64,000 nucleotides of DNA. Source: Symbiodinium natans. Lineage: Eukaryota; Sar; Dinophyceae; Suessiales; Symbiodiniaceae. Where the stretch lies: NCBI GenBank assembly GCA_905221605.1, contig CAJNDS010002815.1:1-64000 (forward strand), written 5' to 3'. Shown piece after piece: positions 20,001-28,360 of the stretch; the first letter of the stretch is position 1, and each line of letters begins with the position of its first letter. A program made the position numbers and the translations under genes. The notes beneath the pieces were generated by a model that worked only from the letters and a program-made list of their open reading frames with translations, did no database searches and was not told where the DNA came from.

Positions 20001-23000
20001 TAGGCATGTCTGATGCTCGTGGTGCATCTGGCATTGGCTCAACTGATGCACTCTGCTCGAACACAGGTTTTGCCTCCTCGGCAGGCTTTGCCACGCGGTG
20101 CTTAGGTTGGGGAAAGGTCTTACTACCTAAAACCCCTAACTGGTAATTCCAGGGGAAACCCTTACCCTCTAGAACCAGATTCTTTTCCTCAACCCAAGGC
20201 TTGGCGTTTCGGCGAATGGACCGGGTTGTCCACACTCCCTGTGCACTCATCAGGACATGCATGTCATTGCTGGTGGTTTTGGTCAAGAACACTGCGCGGT
20301 GCCACTTGCGATCACCCTTGGCCTTTCCTCGCCTAAAACCCCAAACAGGCTCCCCGAACATGGCTAACTTACCCGAAAACCGGTACCCCGTGCAGCGCTC
20401 GAAGGCGGTTGCCCCGCCATGCACACCGAACCTGTTCAGGATGTAACTTGCATGCACATAGCTCCATGCCATCAACGGATGCTCAGGTCCGATGGCTTCA
20501 GCGGCAAGGTCATATCGGGCTCGAACTTGATCCAACAGGACATTGGACAATCCTCTGATTAAGTCGACAGCTTTCTCAACATGTCCTTTGCTTGCATGCG
20601 AATCCACTGGGGCATTTCGGATCAGGGTCTGAAATCCAAGACGGGTACGCACACCCACGATGAGGTCTTGCAAGGCCAGGGTAGATGGCTCGTTGTCTGT
20701 CTGAAGACACACGGAGTTGTGCCCTAGGTTCTGGATGAACCTCGTGAGCTCAACGGCAGTGAACCTCAAGTCCTCCTTTCCTTTGCTGGCAACCGGCAAA
20801 CCTAGCAACGAACCTGTTCCTGTATCATGGGCAACAAGGACGGTCAACTTGCGTTCATGACCACTCGGCTGCTCACTGCTCACACCCGTGTAGCAGTAGT
20901 CAAAGCTCACGACAGGGGTTGCACGATCGGGACTCAAGGGAATCTTCACACGCTTGTCCTCAACACCTCTCATGCTCAAGCAGTGGCTGCACCAAGGCAT
21001 GTATGGCCAGTGCGTAAGCTCATGTAGACGCCTCTCGGCTTCGGAGGGTTCCTTGATGAGCCTCTGGCCTTCAGCCACTCTCATGCCTTCACTCTCAACT
21101 GTCTGAGCAACCTCACTTCTCAAGGCGATGTTCTGTTTGTCAATGTAGCCACGCAACCGGTCGAGGCATCTTTGCTTGCTGCCTGAGACAGAGACACCAG
21201 CGGACTTGCAAGCTGCCCGGATGACAGACAAGGTTGACTCCAACGACAGCTCGACACCATCAAACACAAGTGTGCTTCGGCCACCGCGTGCCTCCTCAGA
21301 CTCAACAGGGATCACTTCAACATCAGGTATGGGCTCAATCGATGGTTCAACGGAGACCGCTCCGGGCTCGGCATCATCGGGACCCAACTCACTCATCTCA
21401 TAGTCGGATCCCTCAGGGTCTGGCTCCACATAAGGTTGCAAACCGCTCCAGTTGATGAAGTGATCAAGGCGTCGATTCGGGACAAACTTCATGTCTTCCG
21501 GGGCTTCATGTCCAGAGCTCAACATGCAGATGATTTCACACTCACCATTGGGAAGCTCAGCCACTGGATCACCCAGTTCCCCCCACGCACGACAGAACTC
21601 AAGCAACAGCCACTCAGTTTGGCCTGTTCTGCATGGTTTTACAAGCGTGGTGCGACAGGGCCAACATCCGATGGGTGCAACAAGCGAAGGGTCAACGAAG
21701 TGCTTGCCTCGGCCACGATACAGCATCTGGCCTTGTTCCGTCATTTGCCACCCATATGTTGCCTCAGCCCTGCTGGCATCCACCTGAGCTTGCACGAACC
21801 TGACGTGATTGTTCTCGGGAGGAGGAGCTGGAGTGACCTCTTGCCCACCAACACGAAAGATGGACGCACGAACACACAACGAGTTCCCTCGGAAGCTCAT
21901 TGGGACTTTCACTCCACTCTCATGCTCCATGCACATGTAGGGCTCTCGTTTCGGCCACCAACCTGAACGCATAAGCTTGCCTTTGCACAACAAGGGCTGA
22001 GTCACTGGAGCAATGGCGCACACTTCCTTCCAGATGACAGGTTCACCTGTCTCATCATGTACGATGAACGAGACCTCTCTGAGATCCTGCACCGCCAACG
22101 ACTCACCCTGTGCATCACGCAGACCCAAACTGGCTGAACCATGGCTGGAGCCATATTGCCCATAGGACAGTGGAAGGCAGCTCACATCGGCTCCTGAGTC
22201 CAGTATGACATCAGTCATCTCAGCTTCCGATGGCACTGTGTCAAGCGATTGCACAGCACACACAAAGCACGAGGACTCCATGCATGGATCCCAACTCAAG
22301 CTGTGCACATCGGCGCTGTAACTCCACAGACCTTTCGCATCACTCTGGGACATGTCGAAAGTCTCAGGTCCTCCTTGCTCGGACAGACTCAGGTGCAAAC
22401 TTTCCTGTTGGGCTCTCAGCTGGGGAGCCTCAGGCGGAATTGTCGGTTTTGCAGGCAAAACCCGAGATTCCGCCGCCCCAGGCTGAATTGTCGGTTTTTC
22501 AGGAAAAACCCGAGATTCCGCCGCCCCAGGCTGAATTGTCGGTTTTTCAGGAAAAACCCGAGATTCGGCCTCTGCGGAACTGGGGCTCTGGGACTCACCT
22601 TTCAGGTCTTGCCGGGGACACTCAACGATGCAGCACAGGTCATTATGATGACACTCGGACACGCTGCACACATCACATAAAGGACCACCTGTGGGGACTG
22701 GATCGTCCCGGGCTTCAAGCTTGCTCAGCACTATGCTGAGGGCTGCAACGCACTCGAATCCAGGGCTGCTCAAGCACTCAACGTCTACACAGGCAACGCT
22801 TGGGCTTGCTAAGGTCTCTACACCTGTGGGGCACTGGATCGTCCGGGGCTTCAAGCTTGCATCGGCACATGTCACAGCACGCACATGTCCTCCTGCGAAC
22901 CAGCTGGCGACGTCACACGGCTCGCCTCCAAGCTCGAAAACTTGCACTTGCCTCACAGCGCCAGAAACGCTCGATGAGGCTCCAACATTGCTGGCACCGC

Positions 23001-24315
23001 TTGAAACTGTGTCATGCTGTGCACTGGCAGTGTCGGCAACCTGATTCACATGTTTGCCTCGGCTCTTTCCGCCCTTCGCCTGCCAACAGTCTTTCGCAAG
23101 ATGTCCTGGCTTCTTGCAAATGTGGCACGAACGAGTTTCTTTCTGCTGCCCCGCCTTTGCCTGATTGGGATGTTGATTGCCTCCCTTGCCCTTCTTTCCT
23201 CCATCGCGGCCCTTTCCACCCGGCTTTCCTTTGGGATTCTGTTGCCTTTCATGCTGCCAATCCCCTTTTCCTTTTCGATCCTTTCCCTTCCCGGCGCTCT
23301 TCTCATGTTTGCCCTTCCCTTTTGAAACACGATCAACATCCATCGGACCTCCCGTGTCACCACCAGGCGGTGGCCCCTGCGGACTGCTCCCAACACCCAA
23401 ACTCTGCTGGATTTTGCTGGTGGACCAGCTGCTCGTCGTGACTTCATACGACAACACAAACTGCTTGACCATCTCATACGTGGTGTCCTGGTTCATTTGC
23501 AGCTGTATGTGGTTTCTGAGGTGCGCAGGAAGAACCCGGACAAGAGTGCCAAGCATGATGTCGGGAGATACGGCAAGGCCCGATACCCGCTCGTACTCCT
23601 GCGCTACCCGGTCGAGACCGTCGACCTGTTCGCGGATCGTCCGATCCTTGCTGAATGCTGGGAAGCTCATGATCGTGTTGAGAAGTGCTAGTCCCCTCAC
23701 TTTTGACTTAGGGGAGTATATGTTGACTAGTTGGCGCCAGGTCTCCAGTCCGTTGCGGTTGGGGACTTGCCGGAGAAGGATCTTTGGTTTGTGAAGTAGA
23801 AGACTGCTGAGGATTGCATAAAGCCTCTGAGACCTTTCGGTGACATCTGGGGGCATAGTGGGGTTCTCAACCTGCAGGTTACGCTCTATGGTTTCCAAAT
23901 CGCCTTCATATCGGGCATCTGCAAAGAAAAGCCATGCTTTGAATGCATGTGCCCAATCAAACCATGCTGAAAGGTCATAGTCATGAGACAAGCTCCCAAA
24001 ACACGATGGTCTGTTGAGTATGCGGTTGGCGTCTGAGAAACCTGCAGTCGATGATGAACCCTTGCTCTCCGAAGGACCAGCCTTTGCAGCTGAGGCCAAA
24101 ACGGCCTGGCTGGCCATCTGCAAAGTGTCAAGCATCTTCTGAAACTCACCGGCACCAAGGACTATATCCCTAGGACTGGCATTTGCAGCAGGTGAGGCTG
24201 CAACAGGAGAGAACGGGTTCCCCAACGGGTTCCCCACGGGATGTGCTCCACCACCCTCGGCTCCCCTTTGACCTCCTACATCACTAAAGCTGTCATCATC
24301 ATCTACATCTGCCAT
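17095..24315 (-). CDS. Copia Gag-Pol polyprotein (2406 aa)
   Basis: Domains in order: Gag (about residues 80-310); CCHC zinc knuckle CHICKKPGHLAKDC (about 395); a three-fold repeat containing ESRV(F/L)P(E/A)KPTI (about 580-630); aspartic protease DSGADVS (about 708); integrase HHCC finger (HELTH...CSHC, about 1100) and D-D-E core (SFDYC about 1138, QTDNE about 1205, HVEKA about 1246); reverse transcriptase with LALDIKDAFL (about 1735) and HVDDL (about 1818, in place of the usual YVDD); RNase H with CDADWSG (about 2004), STESE and RTDNQS (about 2080). After RNase H an unusual tail carries two hydrophobic segments (about 2240 and 2315) and ends in a Cys/His cluster (CYHHASCH...HPCAEC). The ORF is unbroken, so the copy is probably active. 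Confidence 0.95.
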   Translation of the reverse strand: MADVDDDDSFSDVGGQRGAEGGGAHPVGNPLGNPFSPVAASPAANASPRDIVLGAGEFQKMLDTLQMASQAVLASAAKAGPSESKGSSSTAGFSDANRILNRPSCFGSLSHDYDLSAWFDWAHAFKAWLFFADARYEGDLETIERNLQVENPTMPPDVTERSQRLYAILSSLLLHKPKILLRQVPNRNGLETWRQLVNIYSPKSKVRGLALLNTIMSFPAFSKDRTIREQVDGLDRVAQEYERVSGLAVSPDIMLGTLVRVLPAHLRNHIQLQMNQDTTYEMVKQFVLSYEVTTSSWSTSKIQQSLGVGSSPQGPPPGGDTGGPMDVDRVSKGKGKHEKSAGKGKDRKGKGDWQHERQQNPKGKPGGKGRDGGKKGKGGNQHPNQAKAGQQKETRSCHICKKPGHLAKDCWQAKGGKSRGKHVNQVADTASAQHDTVSSGASNVGASSSVSGAVRQVQVFELGGEPCDVASWFAGGHVRAVTCADASLKPRTIQCPTGVETLASPSVACVDVECLSSPGFECVAALSIVLSKLEARDDPVPTGGPLCDVCSVSECHHNDLCCIVECPRQDLKGESQSPSSAEAESRVFPEKPTIQPGAAESRVFPEKPTIQPGAAESRVLPAKPTIPPEAPQLRAQQESLHLSLSEQGGPETFDMSQSDAKGLWSYSADVHSLSWDPCMESSCFVCAVQSLDTVPSEAEMTDVILDSGADVSCLPLSYGQYGSSHGSASLGLRDAQGESLAVQDLREVSFIVHDETGEPVIWKEVCAIAPVTQPLLCKGKLMRSGWWPKREPYMCMEHESGVKVPMSFRGNSLCVRASIFRVGGQEVTPAPPPENNHVRFVQAQVDASRAEATYGWQMTEQGQMLYRGRGKHFVDPSLVAPIGCWPCRTTLVKPCRTGQTEWLLLEFCRAWGELGDPVAELPNGECEIICMLSSGHEAPEDMKFVPNRRLDHFINWSGLQPYVEPDPEGSDYEMSELGPDDAEPGAVSVEPSIEPIPDVEVIPVESEEARGGRSTLVFDGVELSLESTLSVIRAACKSAGVSVSGSKQRCLDRLRGYIDKQNIALRSEVAQTVESEGMRVAEGQRLIKEPSEAERRLHELTHWPYMPWCSHCLSMRGVEDKRVKIPLSPDRATPVVSFDYCYTGVSSEQPSGHERKLTVLVAHDTGTGSLLGLPVASKGKEDLRFTAVELTRFIQNLGHNSVCLQTDNEPSTLALQDLIVGVRTRLGFQTLIRNAPVDSHASKGHVEKAVDLIRGLSNVLLDQVRARYDLAAEAIGPEHPLMAWSYVHASYILNRFGVHGGATAFERCTGYRFSGKLAMFGEPVWGFRRGKAKGDRKWHRAVFLTKTTSNDMHVLMSAQGVWTTRSIRRNAKPWVEEKNLVLEGKGFPWNYQLGVLGSKTFPQPKHRVAKPAEEAKPVFEQSASVEPMPDAPRASDMPSMAGMPALNPVPASVPESAPASRKTLLLDRPERVPQSVLPDLPRPANASPMDVAGSDPSSSSSSSSPSSPEGSARPAADAEMVNDVAKRVQEAEQASAEAPGGQAHKYQRVARIGASEYPINDELLESAPEWEDAAVYMDMSDEVNAEWDVHGKDDVEALDSEARLWFDEIPDLSEQDLSELDFLADGFEVERLKRMKVIEEVALDFDTSDHKELSSKFVRTWRKKKRCGREMFFRRSRLVAREYRWLERDKEGLYAPATSSITTKVLPWLYCELKRRRDESGACDYESQVGILALDIKDAFLCVPQEKPMLAKLPGFEGIKMRFLRMIPGQRDGTARWHGFIMKYIGERHKLEACAECPSVYKILDGAGRSNPGVIHVDDLCLVGFVKWLKEQLLPSIEENFEVSYELAVNPGDIFKFLKREHVLLEDGVLVKPLADHAVNMCQLLEVRSGRKVPTPSVKELLVPDDSKVLSTDRAARFRSAVGIAMYVSQDRADIAFTVRVLSQRLKNPTEKSWAAAQRLASYLDCTSNYASKVHASSDRRSILEPTCVSSMQSHDVLLEVYCDADWSGNKQNRRSMSSGTYLLNTCCVHTSCRSQRCVSLSSTESEFYALVSAACDGIFLKRILEFLLQQEVMLVMRTDNQSCRQIALKRGVSKVRHLDGRFLWVQEKVSDGTLQVKSVDGRRNPGDLGTKVPASGTRLKALLRMHDFVECIGDNVVPVGEDEHDALVRTVDNGMETARVRRLVCKTLKTNGFSNSLNGAMMVMLLSLVSGAEAATRVSVGIQAEMMGGRIRHVWIVAFGVCVALLLTLVSLERLRSRCDGCASENFEATCAVPLDPSITTTTTSSIDVPEHETTWAEFFKLNILWIMLMMYLGYAQWMLQRANQEIRRLRNAPLGDAVSQKDASTTMNINVRMPTEVPRLATTVPNRVVVTPAGRCYHHASCHTTRDSNIRTLHPCAECRNRFG

Positions 24316-24321
24316 AACTGC

Positions 24322-24894
24322 TCAATCAAGGTCGATGGCAGTATCCGCAGGCTCACTTTGCAGGGGACAGGCAAATGCACACGTTGCCGCACTCGATGCA
24401 CTGCTCGGTTCGGCACACAGATCAATGGGCTCTTCAAGGGTCGATTGAGGATTCAAGGAACTATCGAAAATTCCCAAGGCGTGGGACAGATGGCGCTCGA
24501 AGTCGGGTGCCTCCTCTTCCGTATGCACGAAAGCAGCTTGCACACTGTACGGGATGCTATGCGAAGTGCAGATCTCAGCACCACCACACAAGAACTTCTC
24601 TTTCCACTCTTTCTCTCTCAAACACTTGCTGGCAAATTGAAAGACGTCGTTTGCGGAAAACAAAGTTGCAAGGCGGGCTTCGCAGGCTCGGTAGCTGGTT
24701 TCAAGGATACGGTAGAAGGACTCTTCGCTCCTGTAGCTTGGCTTAGGTCTGGAAAACAGTTGTTCCTGATACACACTCAAGAGGTGCTCTCGCAGCAGCT
24801 CTACCCCCAGTGCAGAAGTCGTGGCTCCGAAGCTGCCTGTTCGAACACAATATGGCTCTTCCGCAAGGCTGCGGGAACTGCAAGCTACGGGCAC
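24322..24894 (-). CDS. Copia upstream ORF, in frame with Gag-Pol across one UGA
   Basis: This 190-aa minus-strand ORF lies between the primer-binding site and Gag-Pol. Its TGA stop (24324-24322) is followed by only two codons before the Gag-Pol ATG at 24315, all in the same frame. It is helical with several Cys residues and no recognised domain. Possible readings are a separate small Gag-like protein, a leader fused to Gag by UGA readthrough, or one ancestral ORF broken by a single stop. I cannot choose between them from one copy. Confidence 0.6.
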   Translation of the reverse strand: MPVACSSRSLAEEPYCVRTGSFGATTSALGVELLREHLLSVYQEQLFSRPKPSYRSEESFYRILETSYRACEARLATLFSANDVFQFASKCLREKEWKEKFLCGGAEICTSHSIPYSVQAAFVHTEEEAPDFERHLSHALGIFDSSLNPQSTLEEPIDLCAEPSSASSAATCAFACPLQSEPADTAIDLD

Positions 24895-24990
24895 CTATCC
24901 TAGACCACAACCCTCAAACCACAGAAGCAAGCTCAACGCCTGGGCCCCTGAACTCAACCGAAGAACGTGTCTCGAAGCTTGGTCGGCCAA

Positions 24991-25002
24991 GCTCCGCTAC
25001 CA
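24991..25002 (-). promoter_or_regulatory. Copia primer-binding site
   Basis: Directly inside the 5' LTR the minus strand reads TGGTAGCGGAGC. It starts with TGG, complementary to a tRNA CCA end, and resembles the TGGTATCAGAGC site of plant copia elements that pairs with initiator-Met tRNA. The exact tRNA in this organism is inferred. Confidence 0.75.
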
Positions 25003-25149
25003 TGAACAAACTCACGATCTTTTGCAACTCGATTCTGAGCCTGAATGTCGCATCACGATCTCATTTCAAGATGCTACTCCTACAAGGTCCAAAAGTCACA
25101 TTCTGTTCAAGCAAAATATGGTTCACGGTACGGGAGAAAATGTTGATCA
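25003..25149 (-). repeat. Copia 5' LTR
   Basis: This is the second 147-bp LTR copy, with no difference from 16533-16679 that I can see. It would hold the promoter; no clear TATA box is visible, as is usual in dinoflagellates. Confidence 0.95.
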
Positions 25150-25154
25150 TCCTG
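25150..25154. repeat. Right target-site duplication TCCTG
   Basis: Second copy of the 5-bp duplication flanking the copia element, matching 16528-16532. Confidence 0.9.
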
Positions 25155-26477
25155 ACCGGTCCCCTCCACGTGATCTTCATGGACGAGCACGAACTCGAAA
25201 TGGAGCATCTGCGCAGAGATCCACACTACAGCATGGAACCCTTCTACCAACGGTACAACTACCTCGACGACACGTACCACACGGCCCCAGCGTACTACAC
25301 GGAGAAGGCACCCCTACACAAAGTCATCGACCCGTCGTACTTCAAAGCATACGAAGGCTGGCACATCAATATCAGGAATGCCATCACCTACCAAGCGCTC
25401 AAGAACATGATGATGACGTTCCATGGCTTTCAGGACCTCTACATCTCCTCCAGCACATCTACGACGGCCACATTTGTGTGTCTACTACCAACTCAAAATC
25501 AGATACTCACCCCGGTTTCAAAATTTCTCGGCCAAGAGGTACGTGACAAAACCAAGCATGAGCTCAACATTCAGCGAATCATCCGCCGCATCCCCACTCA
25601 CATCAAAGGTCACTACGTTGAAAAACCTCTTCGAGATGACCACCCACATCCCGGTGCGGCACTGTGCCTACCCCACATCGCCCAGATCGTCTTCTCCAAG
25701 TATGAATCGGCTAACACAGCTCTGATTGCCTCGCAGTGGTACGAGACCACGGTCCGCATAGCCACAATGGCCAGAAGAGGTTTCCAGATTGGTGACAAGT
25801 TGTTCCTAGAAGACCTGCCAGATCCCACCACGAGATCGCTACATGATGGACGCGTCATCTTCATCCAGAAAGCCAACCCACGCCCCTCGCACTTAGAACG
25901 CCAACTTCAAGATGACATGGAGTGGAATGCGATCTTGGCGATCACCCGACAGCACACGGTCGAGGAGTTCCAGCAGTACCTCCCTCCTGAAATCCTCGGG
26001 GTGCACAAGCTCATCCTCTACGTCGACACCAAATTACAGGAATGGCAAACCAGGAACAACGAGTCCTGTTTGCAGAACAATATCTTCTCACGCGCCGACA
26101 TCCACATGATGATACACGTCCTCAAGTTTTTCAGCCCCAGACACGCAGAATGGCGCTTCACAAGAGAAATCTTCGGCCCGGACTACACCATCCTAGACTT
26201 CAACGGCTCCACCTGCGCTATCCCCATGCAACCTCTACGTGACAATCTGACAGAGTGGCTACGTCAACACAAACGACTAGTCTCATCTCTACTGCACGCA
26301 GAGCACGACCACCGGCAGCCCAACCATCCGCTCTCCAGCCACACGCTCTTCGAAGACGTAGGCACCATTTCAGACGAAGAAGAGCTCTGGCAAAGACGCC
26401 AAGAATGGAATCCGGTTCAACGGTTCCCGACGACCACCTACAACAGCTACACCGAGCCGGACCTGTCCGTGGACTGA

Positions 26478-26807
26478 TCTCTTCGAAGACACAAGACCCA
26501 ATTCCACCCACCCCTGGATGGAAGACCCGTAGACCAATGCGGACAAGATCCGTTTGCAGTGCGTTGTGAAGTCTGAAAACTTAGAAGTTCGCAGTTCAGC
26601 CTTTCGGAGCATGCATTCCACTGAGCAGAGACATGATTTGCCTGTGATGCATCCTTTCCACGACCAGCATACCGGTACAAGGGCAGAAGTACTGCTATAA
26701 CAGCATGCCGTTGAGTAGTTGAAAAGCGCATTCCCATGTTGAGCTGCAAATAGCATGTGACATGCGGTGAGAGACCTTCAAGCAGTTACTGTACATAGCA
26801 GAGCAAG
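26478..26807. other. Spacer between ORF8 and ORF9
   Basis: This 330-bp spacer has no convincing ORF. It is less C-rich than the coding sequences around it. Confidence 0.4.
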
Positions 26808-28214
26808 ATGGATCAAATCATCCCTCTGATACTCCCGGAGCTCGGCAAGAAATACAGAGTCATCTTCATGGACCAGGGCATCTCCAGGGACCTCAGGCAC
26901 ATGACAGACGAGGAAGTGAAGTTTCACCTTCAAGCACTACGAGCAAAAAGGAACAACACGATGTTGCGCCTGGACCCTACCCTTTCCCCCCATCCTCATC
27001 TACAGCATTCCCTCGCGCAACACGACGACCCAGAGTCTTTGATACATCGATGCGTCACGCAGGATCTACCCGCGGAAGCTGACTCCCTGGCCGCAGGCCA
27101 ACAGCGACTACACAAAGGAGCCGTTTTCGCCCATCAGATTTTGCGAGCCCAACTACGCCATCGATACGGTCTGCCTCTTCCATTTCAGTTTGCGGACCAT
27201 GCAAGATCCCGACCAGTCGTACAGTACGCGAACCTGAACACCACGATCATTCACGGCTTCTACATGGAGATGTACCAAAGCCAAATCCTGAAATGCGTTA
27301 GCAAACAAGTCAACAATGCGATCCAAACCATCAAACAAGGAGAACCTGACTTCGTTACGTTCAAGTTCCTCGTACGCAATGAAGAGCTCCCCAGGGACTT
27401 CTACCGCCATCTGGTGGATATGCGTATACTACCGGAAACACAAAAACATATCTATCCCATGCACGACCACAGATGCACGTGGCCAGCCGTGTTGGCATTT
27501 CAGTGGCGCAACAAACGGATGACAAAGGGTGGCACGGAACTCGTCTTTGAGCCGCAACCCGTCAGTCAAATCCCATATAGACACGTGGACCGCAGCGACC
27601 TCTTTATCGAGGAGTGCTACTTCGCACATCGCGGCATGCTGGGATTATATGTCCAACACACGCCCCAAGTCACAGAGGAGTACCAGACTGGTCACATACA
27701 ATGCCTGATGATGCTCAACTACATCCAGGCCATATCGCATGAACAAGCCTGGCCAGAGTTATCCTCCATCGAGTACCTCGCCGCCCAACTATGTGAAAAT
27801 GATCCCACCAGACATTTTCGTATTATCCGTATGTTCAACATCCACAACACCATACGCACCTGGTACTACTTGTTCATCCAAGGGGACACACAGTTCATGA
27901 CCTACGACGAGGTATCCACCATTCTCAAACGTCTGGAACAACACGGCATATGCCCTCATAGAACCAGAGAGATGACCGACAATGGATCCCGCGTTGATTT
28001 CGACTTGCAACAACTCGCACAAGACATGCAGGAGGAGTTCGCGGACACAGAGGGAGGCCCACCATTCAGTGAACTCTGGATAGACACGCACTGCCACTTC
28101 ATCGTCAAGTTCTGGCACTACCAGTTTCCGCCCAACGCGTACTACAGGACCACCCCGATGCGCATGAATACCAATGGACAGACTTTTCCCATTTACTCCC
28201 ACCCAATTATTTAA
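26808..28214 (+). CDS. ORF9: unrecognised 468-aa protein
   Basis: An intact ORF starts at GCAAGATGG. Its N-terminus has the motif VIFMD within the first 30 residues, in the same setting as in ORF8, so the two may be diverged paralogues or share an N-terminal module. The rest is rich in His, Tyr, Gln and Arg, with folded-looking stretches such as FVTFKFLVRNEELPRDFY (about residue 185) and HFRIIRMFNIHNTIRTWYYL (about 340). There is no signal peptide and no catalytic signature I can name. It follows ORF8 by 330 bp and precedes ORF10 by 146 bp. Confidence 0.75.
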   Translation: MDQIIPLILPELGKKYRVIFMDQGISRDLRHMTDEEVKFHLQALRAKRNNTMLRLDPTLSPHPHLQHSLAQHDDPESLIHRCVTQDLPAEADSLAAGQQRLHKGAVFAHQILRAQLRHRYGLPLPFQFADHARSRPVVQYANLNTTIIHGFYMEMYQSQILKCVSKQVNNAIQTIKQGEPDFVTFKFLVRNEELPRDFYRHLVDMRILPETQKHIYPMHDHRCTWPAVLAFQWRNKRMTKGGTELVFEPQPVSQIPYRHVDRSDLFIEECYFAHRGMLGLYVQHTPQVTEEYQTGHIQCLMMLNYIQAISHEQAWPELSSIEYLAAQLCENDPTRHFRIIRMFNIHNTIRTWYYLFIQGDTQFMTYDEVSTILKRLEQHGICPHRTREMTDNGSRVDFDLQQLAQDMQEEFADTEGGPPFSELWIDTHCHFIVKFWHYQFPPNAYYRTTPMRMNTNGQTFPIYSHPII

Positions 28215-28360
28215 ACCAATGCACCAGTTTCGTCCGATGAAAAAGATGCTTGCTAGTTGTGCGAGATCAATCCGCAGTGCATGAGTAAGCCCAAGCCACC
28301 TCACCCGTCCCCGGTGCTCAGAGCTCGGTACCACCACTCATTTATCTAGCCCAGAGCAAT

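Larger units (their letters stand above)
16533..25149 (-). mobile_element. Complete Ty1/copia LTR retrotransposon
   Basis: The element is 8617 bp and reads on the minus strand. It has two identical 147-bp LTRs with TG...CA ends, a 5-bp target duplication, a tRNA primer-binding site just inside the 5' LTR, a G-rich tract before the 3' LTR, a 190-aa upstream ORF and an intact 2406-aa Gag-Pol. Integrase precedes reverse transcriptase in the polyprotein, which identifies Ty1/copia. Identical LTRs and an unbroken pol show a recent insertion and a probably autonomous copy. It inserted into ORF8 of the giant element. Confidence 0.95.
16506..26477 (+). pseudogene. ORF8: host-element gene split by the copia insertion
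   Basis: The gene is in two parts. An ATG at 16506 opens a short frame to 16532, the end of the TCCTG target copy; coding resumes at 25155 after the second TCCTG and runs to 26477. The two parts are in the same frame once the 8617-bp retrotransposon and one copy of the TCCTG duplication are discounted, giving about 449 codons. The encoded protein is unrecognised; it has VIFMD near its start, a motif also found near the start of ORF9. The right part is also open from 24810 through LTR sequence, but that N-terminal extension is copia DNA and not the original gene. In its present state the gene is presumably non-functional. Confidence 0.8.

Noticed and set aside
24810-25149. N-terminal 114 codons of the 555-aa frame ending at 26477
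   Set aside because: They translate copia LTR and leader DNA on the wrong strand; the original ORF8 start is across the insertion at 16506.
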